Shown in pieces: positions 52,097-60,248 of a stretch of 64,000 bases of DNA. Location: assembly GCF_018424685.1 (NCBI RefSeq), contig NZ_QTKX01000001.1:744001-808000 (forward strand). Reading direction: 5' to 3'. How positions within the stretch are numbered: position 1 is the first letter of the stretch; every line of letters begins with the position of its first letter. Under the pieces are notes generated by a model. That model had not been told where the DNA came from. It searched no databases and saw nothing but the letters and a program-made list of their open reading frames with translations. The position numbers and the translations under genes were made by a program. The DNA is from Mesobacillus boroniphilus. GTDB lineage: Bacteria; Bacillota; Bacilli; Bacillales; Cytobacillaceae.

Positions 52097-53614
52097 GTGA
52101 CAACAGTTAAAGAACAAAAATTCGAATCAATGGCAGTAAAACGCGAGACATATCAGCTGATCATCAATGGAGGTCGCCAGGACAGCGCTAATGGCGAAAC
52201 TTATAAAGTATTTAACCCGGCAACAGGCGAAGAAGTTGCAACAGTTGCGAAAGCTTCAAAGGAAGACGCAGAACTTGCAATACAAGCGGCAAGAAATGCT
52301 TTTGATTTTGGGAAGTGGCGTCACTTCCCGGTGAACAAGCGGTCCCGTACCCTGAATAAGATCGCTTCAATCATGCGCTCTCGTTTCAATGAGCTAGTAG
52401 AATTGGAGATTCTTGATACAGGTAAATCTTTGGCTGCAGCACAGGGACAGGTGATGCAGGCAATCGAGGACTTTGAATTTTACGCAGGAGCGATTGTCAG
52501 CCACCGCGGTGCTGTGAACAGCATGCCTGGCGCATTCCAGAATATTACGGAGAAAGAGCCAGTAGGAGTATGTGCCCAAATCATTCCGTGGAATTATCCG
52601 ATGATGATGGCAGCATGGAAGATCGCACCGGCGATTGCAGTCGGCTGCTCCGTTATTGTAAAACCAGCTTCATTGACACCATTGACTGCTATTGTACTTG
52701 GTGAGATTTGTATTGAAGCAGGCGTACCAGAAGGAGTAGTAAACGTCATCCCTGGTTCTGGTTCGGTAGTCGGCAACTATCTTGTTGAACATGAAAAAGT
52801 AGACAAAGTTGCTTTCACAGGCTCAACTCCGATCGGCAAGGATATCATGGCGAGAGCTTCTCAGACACTAAAGCGTGTAACACTTGAGCTGGGCGGAAAG
52901 TCACCAAGCATTGTTTTCAACGATGCAGATATTGATGCTGCGGTAGATGGCTCATTGTTCGGTATCTTCTATAATACTGGCCAATCATGTGAAGCCCGTT
53001 CTCGATTGTATGTCCATGAGGATGTTTACGATGAATTCATCGAGAAGTTCGTGGCAAAAACAAAGCAACTGAAGCTAGGCAACCCATTTGATAAAGAAAC
53101 ACATGTAGGTGCTGTCATCAGCCAGGATCAGATGAATGTAATCGACGGCTATGTAAAATCCGCTGTTGAAGATGGAGCAGAAGTTTTAACAGGCGGAAAG
53201 GCTGCTAATCTGGAAGGCTATGAGAATGGCTACTGGTATGAGCCTACAATCATCGCTGAAACTAATCACAGCATGAAAGCTGTAAAAGAAGAAATCTTCG
53301 GCCCGGTCGTCGTGGTCATGAAGTTCAAGGATGAAAAGGAAGCTGTCAAGCTTGCCAATGACAGTGAATATGGACTTGGGTCTGCCATCTGGACGAAAGA
53401 TTACGGCCGTGCGACCAGAGTTTCCAAGCAAATCCAGGCAGGAATCGTCATGATCAACTGCCCATTCTCAGCATTCCCTGGCACACCATTCGGGGGTTAT
53501 AAGCAATCCGGTTTTGGACGTGAACTCTGCATCGAAACACTAGATTTATATACAGAAACTAAGAGTATCGTCTCTTATTACGGCAGCCGCCCGCTTAACC
53601 CGTTTAACGTATAA
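52097..53614 (+). CDS. Aldehyde dehydrogenase of the paa cluster
   Basis: 505-residue NAD(P)-dependent ALDH. Cofactor motifs IIPWNYPMMMAAWKIAPAIA and FTGSTPIGKDIM, general-base Glu in LELGGKSP and catalytic Cys in NTGQSCEARSRL. It has only the ALDH domain, without the hotdog hydratase of proteobacterial PaaZ. Two roles are possible: oxidation of the ring-cleavage semialdehyde (PaaZ dehydrogenase step, with hydrolysis by another protein) or phenylacetaldehyde dehydrogenase feeding PaaK. GTG 52097 is preferred over ATG 52088 because the SD AAAGGAG is adjacent to the latter. A terminator follows. Confidence 0.88.
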   Translation: MTTVKEQKFESMAVKRETYQLIINGGRQDSANGETYKVFNPATGEEVATVAKASKEDAELAIQAARNAFDFGKWRHFPVNKRSRTLNKIASIMRSRFNELVELEILDTGKSLAAAQGQVMQAIEDFEFYAGAIVSHRGAVNSMPGAFQNITEKEPVGVCAQIIPWNYPMMMAAWKIAPAIAVGCSVIVKPASLTPLTAIVLGEICIEAGVPEGVVNVIPGSGSVVGNYLVEHEKVDKVAFTGSTPIGKDIMARASQTLKRVTLELGGKSPSIVFNDADIDAAVDGSLFGIFYNTGQSCEARSRLYVHEDVYDEFIEKFVAKTKQLKLGNPFDKETHVGAVISQDQMNVIDGYVKSAVEDGAEVLTGGKAANLEGYENGYWYEPTIIAETNHSMKAVKEEIFGPVVVVMKFKDEKEAVKLANDSEYGLGSAIWTKDYGRATRVSKQIQAGIVMINCPFSAFPGTPFGGYKQSGFGRELCIETLDLYTETKSIVSYYGSRPLNPFNV

Positions 53615-53619
53615 AAAAG

Positions 53620-53655
53620 AGGCGAGCACTCCTCGATTCGGGTGCTCGCCTTTCA
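53620..53655 (+). terminator. Terminator inside the paa cluster
   Basis: AGGCGAGCAC (53620-53629) pairs with GTGCTCGCCT (53642-53651), followed by TTCAGTTTT. It splits paaK-ALDH from paaH-paaX, perhaps partially. Confidence 0.75.
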
Positions 53656-53689
53656 GTTTTGTAAGGTGAAAAAGTGAAAATTAACTTAG

Positions 53690-53741
53690 AATTGTCCAGC
53701 TCCAGCGCTTGTCGGGGCTGAGCAAGGCGCTTGCGCATTTC
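53690..53741 (-). repeat. Interspersed repeat, short form
   Basis: Read on the minus strand: GAAATGCGCAAGCGCCTTGC ... GCGCTGGAGCTGGACAATTC. It equals the two ends of the 32385-32685 element joined at a single GCGCTG, without the 246-bp interior. It lies 22 bp upstream of the paaH-like start and just before its SD. Confidence 0.75.
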
Positions 53742-53763
53742 TAATGAAAGGGAGGAACTTATA

Positions 53764-54627
53764 ATGAAGAAACTCGTTGTAATCGGTTCAGGCGTCATGG
53801 GCAGAGGGATTGCCTATGTTAGCAGCCTGGGCGGTTTTGATACGGTACTGATTGATGTTGATGAAAAACAACTTCTTAACGCCGAACAGGAAATCAACAG
53901 CATTTTTGAAAAAGGGATTGCCAGAGGCAAAATCATGTTAGAAGACGCAGAATTGGCGAAATCGAGACTCAATTATTCGAATTTCCTCGCTGATAATGTG
54001 AAGGATGCTGATCTGGTCATCGAAGCAGTTCCTGAAAAAATAGATATCAAGAAAACGATTTTTGAAGTAATTGACCAGCATGCACCTGAACATTGCCTGT
54101 TTGCGTCCAATACATCGACAATGAGCCCTACTGAAATTGCCTCTTTTACAAAGCGACCTGAGCAGGTCATCGCCATGCACTTCTTCAACCCTGTCCATAA
54201 GATGCCGCTCGTTGAAATCATTCGCGGTCTGGAAACAAGCGATGAAACAGCTGAAGAAATCCGGAAGGCCGCAATCCAAATGGGCAAGGAAACCGTCATC
54301 GTTAACGAATTCCCTGGTTTTGTGACAAGCCGGATCAGCGCGCTTGTCGGTAATGAGGCATTTTACATGCTGCAGGAAGGCGTAGGGACTGCGGAAGAAA
54401 TCGATAAAGCGATCAAGCTTGGACTGAATTATCCGATGGGCCCATTCGAGTTGGGAGACCTTGTTGGACTGGATACCAGGCTGAATAATTTGAAATATTT
54501 GCATGAAAAGCTGGGGGAAAAATATCGCCCTGCTCCATTGCTTGAACAATATGTAAAAGCAGGCCGCCTCGGCAGGAAGACCGGACGCGGTGTGTATGAT
54601 TATCGAGAGTCACTTACCACAAAATAA
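53764..54627 (+). CDS. paaH: 3-hydroxyacyl-CoA dehydrogenase, PaaH-like
   Basis: 287-residue NAD-dependent dehydrogenase for 3-hydroxyadipyl-CoA (or 3-hydroxybutyryl-CoA). Rossmann motif VVIGSGVMGRGIAYVSSLGG at the N-terminus, catalytic region ASNTSTMSPTEIA ... MHFFNPVHKMPLVEII, and NEFPGFVTSRISALVGNEAF leading to the C-terminal dimerisation domain. The frame is open upstream into the repeat; ATG 53764 after GGGAGGAA is preferred. It lies 12 bp before the thiolase. Confidence 0.9.
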   Translation: MKKLVVIGSGVMGRGIAYVSSLGGFDTVLIDVDEKQLLNAEQEINSIFEKGIARGKIMLEDAELAKSRLNYSNFLADNVKDADLVIEAVPEKIDIKKTIFEVIDQHAPEHCLFASNTSTMSPTEIASFTKRPEQVIAMHFFNPVHKMPLVEIIRGLETSDETAEEIRKAAIQMGKETVIVNEFPGFVTSRISALVGNEAFYMLQEGVGTAEEIDKAIKLGLNYPMGPFELGDLVGLDTRLNNLKYLHEKLGEKYRPAPLLEQYVKAGRLGRKTGRGVYDYRESLTTK

Positions 54628-54639
54628 AGGAGGATGGCA

Positions 54640-55848
54640 ATGAAAGAAGTTGTAATTGTCGATGCAGTCAGGACCCCGATTGGGAGATACAATGGCAGCC
54701 TCCGCCATATCCGACCGGATGATTTAGGCGCGGTTGTCATCAAGGCATTGGTTGAGCGCAATCCAGGTTTGCCGCCATCTGAAATTGAAGAGGTAGTTCT
54801 AGGAAATGCGAACCAGGCTGGCGAAGACAATCGGAATGTCGCAAGGATGTCTGGACTTTTGGCTGGACTGCCGGTCGAGGTGGCTGGTACAACAATCAAC
54901 CGTCTATGCGGATCTGGCCTCGATGCCGTCAATTATGCGGCAAGGGCAATTTTAGCGGGTGAAGGCGATATCTTTATCGCAGGTGGCACTGAAAGCATGA
55001 CAAGGGCGCCATTCGTGATGGCAAAGCCTAACGCGGAATTCCCGCGCGGCAATATGGAAATGTTCGATACAACCATTGGCTGGCGTTTTGTGAACAGCAA
55101 GCTGAAGGAAATGTACGGAACAGACAGCATGCCTGAGACGGCCGAGAACGTGGCGAAAAAGTTTGCCATCACCAGGGAAGCCCAGGATGAATTTGCTGCG
55201 GAAAGCCAGCTTCGCTCACAAAAAGCAGTGGAAGCCGGGCGTTTTGAAAATGAAATCGTTCCAGTCATTTATGAAGATAAAAAGGGTAATAAGACAGTAA
55301 TTGATCGAGACGAACATCCACGGCCAGGTACTACAGTCGAAAAGCTGGCAAAACTGAAGCCTTTATTCACGGATGGAACTGTTACAGCAGGCAATGCTTC
55401 GGGAGTGAATGATGGTGCATCCGCACTGCTGCTGATGAGCCGTGAAAAGGCGGAGGAGCTTGGACTAAAGCCGCTGGCGAAATATATTGTGTCAGCGACA
55501 GCAGGACTGGAACCGTCCATCATGGGCATGGGGCCTGTTTACGCAGTTCAGAAGGCTCTGAAGCGTTCAAATCTCTCTGTTGAGGATATGGACTTGATTG
55601 AATTGAACGAGGCGTTCGCAGCCCAATCACTAGGTTGCATCCAGGAGCTGGGACTTGATCAGGCAAAGGTGAATGTCAATGGCGGAGCAATTGCATTTGG
55701 ACATCCGCTAGGGGCAAGCGGCGCGAGGATTTTGACAACCCTTTTATATGAAATGAAAAAGCGGAATTCCAAGTATGGACTTGCGACCATGTGTGTAGGT
55801 GTCGGCCAGGGAATTGCCACGATTATCGAGAATATAGGAGAGAGATAA
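54640..55848 (+). CDS. paaJ: Acetyl-CoA acyltransferase (thiolase), PaaJ-like
   Basis: 402-residue thiolase cleaving 3-oxoadipyl-CoA to succinyl-CoA and acetyl-CoA. Nucleophilic Cys in [12 protein letters not shown], His in [18 protein letters not shown] and second Cys in [12 protein letters not shown] 54634 is inside the SD; ATG 54640 is preferred. It is immediately followed by the next crotonase gene with no gap (TAA then ATG), so it is coupled. Confidence 0.92.
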   Translation: MKEVVIVDAVRTPIGRYNGSLRHIRPDDLGAVVIKALVERNPGLPPSEIEEVVLGNANQAGEDNRNVARMSGLLAGLPVEVAGTTINRLCGSGLDAVNYAARAILAGEGDIFIAGGTESMTRAPFVMAKPNAEFPRGNMEMFDTTIGWRFVNSKLKEMYGTDSMPETAENVAKKFAITREAQDEFAAESQLRSQKAVEAGRFENEIVPVIYEDKKGNKTVIDRDEHPRPGTTVEKLAKLKPLFTDGTVTAGNASGVNDGASALLLMSREKAEELGLKPLAKYIVSATAGLEPSIMGMGPVYAVQKALKRSNLSVEDMDLIELNEAFAAQSLGCIQELGLDQAKVNVNGGAIAFGHPLGASGARILTTLLYEMKKRNSKYGLATMCVGVGQGIATIIENIGER

Positions 55849-56625
55849 ATGAACAACATTAAATTCCAGAAAGAGCAGCATATCGCATATGTGACGATTG
55901 ACCGTCAGGAGTCGCTGAACTGTTTCAATTATGAAACACTTCAGGAGTTAGGCGATTTAGTAGACAGGCTGCATACAGATACAGACGTAAGAGTGGTCAT
56001 TTTTACCGGAGCAGGGGAAAAAGCCTTCAGCGCAGGTGCGGACTTGAAAGAAAGAAAGCATCTTAGTGACGCCGATGTGCGCCGTAACGTCAAGAAAATC
56101 CGGGATGTTTTCAGTGCAATTGCCGAATTGCCTCAGCCGACGATTGCTGCCGTGAACGGCTTTGCTTTTGGCGGCGGGTTTGAACTTATGCTTGCCTGTG
56201 ACTTTAAAATTGCTGCTGATAGCGCCTTAATGGGGATGACAGAGGTGAGCTGGGGCATCATTCCAGGTGCAGGCGGAACTCAGCGTCTATCAAGGTTGGT
56301 TGGGGATATGAAAGCGAAGGAATTAATTCTTACAGCAAGAAAAATCTCTGCTGAAAAGGCTTATGAGCTGGGAATTCTCACTGGCGTTGAATCGAAGGAG
56401 AATGTCATCAATGCCAGCAAGGAGCTTGCAAAAGAAATTCTGCAGAATGCTCCAATTGCTGTTAGGCAGGCTAAGTATGCAATCCAGCATGGCAGCAGCA
56501 CAGACCTGCAAACAGGGCTGGCAATTGAATCTAAAGCTTATGAGGTTACTATTCCTACAAAGGATCGCCTGGAAGCATTGAATGCATTCAGTGAAAAACG
56601 CAAGCCAGTTTTTACAGCCCAATAA
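55849..56625 (+). CDS. Enoyl-CoA hydratase/isomerase family protein
   Basis: 258-residue crotonase-fold protein, third in the cluster. FSAGADLKERK, VNGFAFGGGFELMLACDF and MTEVSWGIIPGAGGTQR keep both hydratase glutamates, similar to short-chain or methylglutaconyl-CoA hydratases. It may be a second dehydroadipyl-CoA hydratase or partner of PaaG. It closes the plus-strand catabolic run before paaX. Confidence 0.82.
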   Translation: MNNIKFQKEQHIAYVTIDRQESLNCFNYETLQELGDLVDRLHTDTDVRVVIFTGAGEKAFSAGADLKERKHLSDADVRRNVKKIRDVFSAIAELPQPTIAAVNGFAFGGGFELMLACDFKIAADSALMGMTEVSWGIIPGAGGTQRLSRLVGDMKAKELILTARKISAEKAYELGILTGVESKENVINASKELAKEILQNAPIAVRQAKYAIQHGSSTDLQTGLAIESKAYEVTIPTKDRLEALNAFSEKRKPVFTAQ

Positions 56626-56627
56626 AT

Positions 56628-56656
56628 CCATAGGGAGAAATCCCTATGGTTTTTTC
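56628..56656 (+). terminator. Terminator before paaX
   Basis: CCATAGGGA (56628-56636) pairs with TCCCTATGG (56641-56649), followed by TTTTTTC. Confidence 0.88.
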
Positions 56657-56675
56657 ACATTTTAAGAAAAAGTTT

Positions 56676-56727
56676 TTGCAAAATAATGATAATACTGTAA
56701 TATATTCTATAACGGTTTTATTACGTA
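56676..56727 (+). promoter_or_regulatory. paaX promoter and candidate autoregulatory operator
   Basis: TTGCAA (56676-56681), 16 bp, TAATAT (56698-56703). TATAACGGTTTTATTACGTA (56708-56727) overlaps the expected start point and resembles elements at 46021-46040 (minus strand) and 61477-61496. Confidence 0.5.
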
Positions 56728-56756
56728 CAACAAAAACGGATGAGGATGACAGAAGC

Positions 56757-57632
56757 TTGAATACAAGATCAATGATTTTTACCTTATACGGTGATTATAT
56801 CTCCCATTATGGAAGCAAGATTTGGATTGGCAGCCTGATCCGGCTGCTGAATGAATTTGGCCACAATGACCAGTCAGTGAGAGCGGCGATTTCACGCATG
56901 AATAAGCAGGGCTGGGTCCAGGCTGAAAAAATCGGGAATAAGAGCTATTATTCGCTGACGCCTCGAGGTCAAAAGAGGATTGATGAGGCAGGCAAGCGTA
57001 TTTTTAAATTGAAGCCTGAAGACTGGGACGGCAAGTGGAGAATCCTGATGTATACGATTCCTGAGGAAATCCGCAATGTCCGAGACGAGCTTCGGAAGGA
57101 ACTGATCTGGAGCGGCTTCGGATCGATGTCGAACAGCTTCTGGATTTCGGCCAATAATCTCGAGAGACAGGTAAGGGACCTGATCGAAAAATATGAAATC
57201 GAACAATATGTCGATTTCTTTGTTGCCGAATACAAAGGCCCGCATGAAAATCAGCGCCTCGTTGAAAAAAGCTGGGACCTGCAGGACATCAATGCGAAAT
57301 ACCAGGAATTCATCAGTGAGTACAGCCAGAAATACATCATCGATAAAAACAAAATCCAAAAGGGAAGCATGACTGATGCCGAATGCTTCGTGGAACGTAC
57401 AAAGCTGGTGCATGAATACAGGAAGTTCCTCTTCTTTGACCCAGGACTGCCTGAAGAACTTTTACCTGAAAAATGGCTGGGAAGCCACGCCGCCGCATTA
57501 TTCAGCGAATACTATAAAGAACTCGCAGAACCAGCATCCCGCTTCTTTGAGTCCGTCTTCAAAGAAGGAAACGAAATCAAGCATAAAGACGTGGACTATA
57601 ACGTAATGGACCACCCGTATATATTAGAATAG
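56757..57632 (+). CDS. paaX: Phenylacetic acid degradation operon repressor PaaX
   Basis: 292-residue PaaX-family repressor released by phenylacetyl-CoA. N-terminal winged helix (SMIFTLYGDYISHYGSKIWI ... HNDQSVRAAISRMNKQGWV), a PaaX central domain (WDGKWRILMYTIPEEIRNVR) and C-terminal domain (FDPGLPEELLPEKWLG). The frame is open from 56646, but TTG 56757, preceded by GAGGATG, gives the family N-terminus and leaves room for the promoter. It has its own terminators on both sides. Confidence 0.93.
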   Translation: MNTRSMIFTLYGDYISHYGSKIWIGSLIRLLNEFGHNDQSVRAAISRMNKQGWVQAEKIGNKSYYSLTPRGQKRIDEAGKRIFKLKPEDWDGKWRILMYTIPEEIRNVRDELRKELIWSGFGSMSNSFWISANNLERQVRDLIEKYEIEQYVDFFVAEYKGPHENQRLVEKSWDLQDINAKYQEFISEYSQKYIIDKNKIQKGSMTDAECFVERTKLVHEYRKFLFFDPGLPEELLPEKWLGSHAAALFSEYYKELAEPASRFFESVFKEGNEIKHKDVDYNVMDHPYILE

Positions 57633-57636
57633 TCGC

Positions 57637-57671
57637 AAGCCATCCTTGACCAGCCTTGGATGGCTTTCTTC
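57637..57671 (+). terminator. paaX terminator
   Basis: AAGCCATCC (57637-57645) pairs with GGATGGCTT (57658-57666), followed by TCTTC. Confidence 0.75.
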
Positions 57672-57704
57672 TATAATTATCGGAGGAGCAGGAGGGGGAA
57701 ACCA

Positions 57705-57830
57705 TTGAAAGTGGCCGTGTTCGGACAGGTTTGGAGGGAAAAGGGGAAAAGCTGTCCGAAAGCCCGCTTCGATTTGTGCGACGAACATCGTAATATCTTC
57801 CATTACGGAAATCTAGGAGGGTTAACATGA
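57705..57830 (+). CDS. Possible 41-aa small protein or leader peptide coupled to the P1 peptidase
   Basis: TTG 57705, preceded by an exceptionally purine-rich SD (GGAGGGGG, 6 bp away), opens MKVAVFGQVWREKGKSCPKA and ends LGGLT with its TGA overlapping the next ATG as ATGA (57827-57830). That overlap is the usual sign of translational coupling. It contains two cysteines and is basic in its first half. Not a family I recognise, and short frames with good SDs occur by chance. An inverted repeat CGTAAT-N7-ATTACG (57789-57807) lies inside it. Confidence 0.35.
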   Translation: MKVAVFGQVWREKGKSCPKARFDLCDEHRNIFHYGNLGGLT

Positions 57831-58864
57831 AAGTACGCGATAGAGGGATTGTGGTTGGCAGGATGTCCCCCGGGACCAATAACTGTCTAACCGATGTGCC
57901 GGGTGTAAAGGTCGGCCATGTAACATTGGATTTTCCGCTGGATGACAAAGGCGAGGAGTATGCCTGTACTGGGGTGACGGCAATCCTGCCGCATGGCGGA
58001 AATTTGTTCAAAGAGAAGGTTACAGCCGCTAGCTACGTCCTTAATGGCTTTGGAAAAACGACTGGTCTCGTCCAGGTGAACGAACTCGGAACGATCGAGG
58101 CTCCAATTATGCTGACTAATACATTTGCGGTACCCGCTGTTACCCAGGGTACGCTGGAATACATGCTTGCTGAAAATGAAGAGATTGGAGAGACGACGGG
58201 TACCATTAATATTGTCGTCGGTGAATGCAATGACAGCTACTTAAACTCGATTCGGCATTTTCCTTTAAGACCTGAACAAGCAATACAAGCGATTAAAACA
58301 GCTTCAGAGCGGCCGGCAGTTGAAGGTGCAATCGGAGCGGGAAAAGGTATGGTTTGCTTCGGTCATAAAGGCGGCATTGGAACAGCCTCAAGGATTATAA
58401 ATGGCGCAACACCTTATACGATTGGCTGTCTCGTGCTCAGCAACTTCGGTAAAAAAGAGGAGTTCATGGCAGAAAGATATGGGATTGATTCAATAAAATC
58501 AGGAATATCCGAGACAGCAGATGGTTCCATCATCATCATCCTTGCCACAAATGCCCTGTTGAGTGATCGCCAGCTGTTGCGGCTGGCAAAGAGATCTGGA
58601 ATCGGCCTCGGCCGGACAGGCAGTCATTTCAGCAATGGAAGCGGTGATATTGTGATTGCTTTTTCAACTGCCAATCAAACAACCCATTATTCGGACGAAT
58701 CAGTTCAAACAAGCAGCCGGATTAGGGATGACCATCCAGTGATGAACGAGCTCTTCACTGCAGCAGCAGAATCAGCCGAGGAAGCAATCCTGAATTCATT
58801 ATCGCAGGCAGAAACTACTAAAGGGAGAAAAGGCAGAGTGGTTGAGGCTTACCCTTTTTTGTAG
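57827..58864 (+). CDS. P1 family peptidase (DmpA/L-aminopeptidase-like)
   Basis: 345-residue N-terminal-nucleophile hydrolase of the DmpA family, which self-cleaves before a serine and then removes N-terminal residues from peptides or amides. Start region MSPGTNNCLTDVPGVKVGHV and the cleavage segment ADGSIIIILATNALLSDRQL (Gly-Ser near residue 230) are diagnostic. ATG follows AGGAGGG and overlaps the preceding small frame. No signal peptide. Natural substrate unknown. Confidence 0.9.
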   Translation: MKVRDRGIVVGRMSPGTNNCLTDVPGVKVGHVTLDFPLDDKGEEYACTGVTAILPHGGNLFKEKVTAASYVLNGFGKTTGLVQVNELGTIEAPIMLTNTFAVPAVTQGTLEYMLAENEEIGETTGTINIVVGECNDSYLNSIRHFPLRPEQAIQAIKTASERPAVEGAIGAGKGMVCFGHKGGIGTASRIINGATPYTIGCLVLSNFGKKEEFMAERYGIDSIKSGISETADGSIIIILATNALLSDRQLLRLAKRSGIGLGRTGSHFSNGSGDIVIAFSTANQTTHYSDESVQTSSRIRDDHPVMNELFTAAAESAEEAILNSLSQAETTKGRKGRVVEAYPFL

Positions 58865-58925
58865 GCAATTATAAAAGAAATGTGATAAGTTTAAAAAAAC
58901 AAAACTTGGAAGGGAAGAGATACAT

Positions 58926-59600
58926 ATGCGTGACAAAGAAACATTGAAGCAGGAGATTCTTGACGCTTTCCGTTATAGGCATGCCACAAAGGAATTTGAC
59001 CCGAACAAAAAGATTCCAGAGGAAGACTTCCGTTTTATCCTGGAGACCGGCCAGCTATCGCCAAGTTCTTTTGGGTTTGAACCATGGCGCTTTCTTGTTG
59101 TCCAGAGTGAAGAGCTCCGCGAGAAAGTTAAGAATACCGCCTGGGGAGCGTTTGGCAAGCTTCCGGAAGCAAGTCATTTTGTGATTATCCTTGCGAGGAC
59201 AAAAGTTGATACAAAATATGACTCTGAATATCTGCAGGATCATTTTAGAAATAAGAAGAAAATGCCTGAGGACTTCATGGCTAATTACCTTAAACGAATC
59301 GAGGAATTCCAGAAGTCTGATTTTAATCTGCTCGAGGGAGACCGTCCGCTATTTGATTGGGCATGCAAGCAAACTTATATCGTCCTTGCCAATATGATGA
59401 CGGCAGCAGCACAAATTGGGATTGATTCATGCCCAATTGAAGGTTTCAATTTCGAAAAAATGAATAAACTTCTCGCAGATGAGGGTTTGCTGGACGATGG
59501 CCATTTCGGAATTTCCGTCATGTGTGCGTTCGGCTATCGTGTAAAAGAACCGAATCCAAAGACAAGAAGACCATTAGATGACATAGTTAAATGGGTATAG
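58926..59600 (+). CDS. Nitroreductase-family NAD(P)H-dependent oxidoreductase
   Basis: 224-residue FMN-binding nitroreductase-type enzyme. FRYRHATKEFDPNKKI at the N-terminus binds FMN phosphate, followed by ETGQLSPSSFGFEPWRFLVV and GIDSCPIEGFNFEKM. Similar to NfsB/YfkO-type enzymes. ATG follows GGAAGGGAAGAG. It is convergent with the next gene across a shared terminator. Confidence 0.9.
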   Translation: MRDKETLKQEILDAFRYRHATKEFDPNKKIPEEDFRFILETGQLSPSSFGFEPWRFLVVQSEELREKVKNTAWGAFGKLPEASHFVIILARTKVDTKYDSEYLQDHFRNKKKMPEDFMANYLKRIEEFQKSDFNLLEGDRPLFDWACKQTYIVLANMMTAAAQIGIDSCPIEGFNFEKMNKLLADEGLLDDGHFGISVMCAFGYRVKEPNPKTRRPLDDIVKWV

Positions 59601-59622
59601 GGATTGAACCATTAATAAACAA

Positions 59623-59647
59623 AGAGCCAGGCGACTGCCTGGCTCTC
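59623..59647. terminator. Bidirectional terminator
   Basis: AGAGCCAGGC (59623-59632) pairs with GCCTGGCTCT (59637-59646) between convergent genes. T runs are weak on both sides. Confidence 0.75.
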
Positions 59648-59652
59648 GCCAT

Positions 59653-60174
59653 TTATTTGATGCCTTTTAAAGTTTCCCGGTATTCCTTTCCCTTTTGAAC
59701 ATATGTATCGATTGATAACTGGATCAGTTCAAGATCCTTGTCGCCGATTCCCCTTACGACTTTTCCGGGTGCTCCAACAACAAGGGAGCGAGGTGGTATT
59801 TTCTTGCCCGCGGGAATCAAAGTATTCGCCCCGATAATGCATTCCTCACCGATTTCTGCTCCATCAAGGATTGTAGAGCCCATTCCGATTATGCATCTTT
59901 TCTTAATAGTGCACCCATGAAGGATCGCATTGTGTCCGACCGTGACTTCATCTTCAATGACAAGCGGTGAACCCTCATAAAGATGGCAAGTGACGTTATC
60001 CTGGATACTGCAGCTCTCTCCTATGGTTATCGTATCCTCATCCCCACGCAAAACTGCATTGAACCACACGCTGGAATTTTTGCCGATTTTCACGTCACCG
60101 ATGATGTAGCTCCCGGGTGCCTGGAAAACTGTTTCATCAATGACAGGTTTTTTCTCTAAATAACTTAGAATCAA
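59653..60174 (-). CDS. Gamma-carbonic anhydrase/PaaY-like hexapeptide-repeat protein
   Basis: 173-residue left-handed beta-helix protein with successive I/V-G-x-x-x-x hexapeptides (YIIGDVKIGKNSSVWFNAVL, IGEECIIGANTLIPAGKKIP). Three metal-ligand histidines are present: DNVTCHLYE and VGHNAILHGC. The family includes gamma-carbonic anhydrases and PaaY, a thioesterase that rescues CoA from dead-end intermediates of phenylacetate degradation; the paa cluster 2 kb away makes PaaY possible. TTG 60174 (after GGGGG) gives the family start; the frame extends to 60195. Confidence 0.85.
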   Translation of the reverse strand: MILSYLEKKPVIDETVFQAPGSYIIGDVKIGKNSSVWFNAVLRGDEDTITIGESCSIQDNVTCHLYEGSPLVIEDEVTVGHNAILHGCTIKKRCIIGMGSTILDGAEIGEECIIGANTLIPAGKKIPPRSLVVGAPGKVVRGIGDKDLELIQLSIDTYVQKGKEYRETLKGIK

Positions 60175-60248
60175 TGAAAAAATCCCCCTTTTCAATTGTC
60201 ATAATTTTAGAACTAGTATAACATTAATTTAACGAAGGGGGAATTTTT

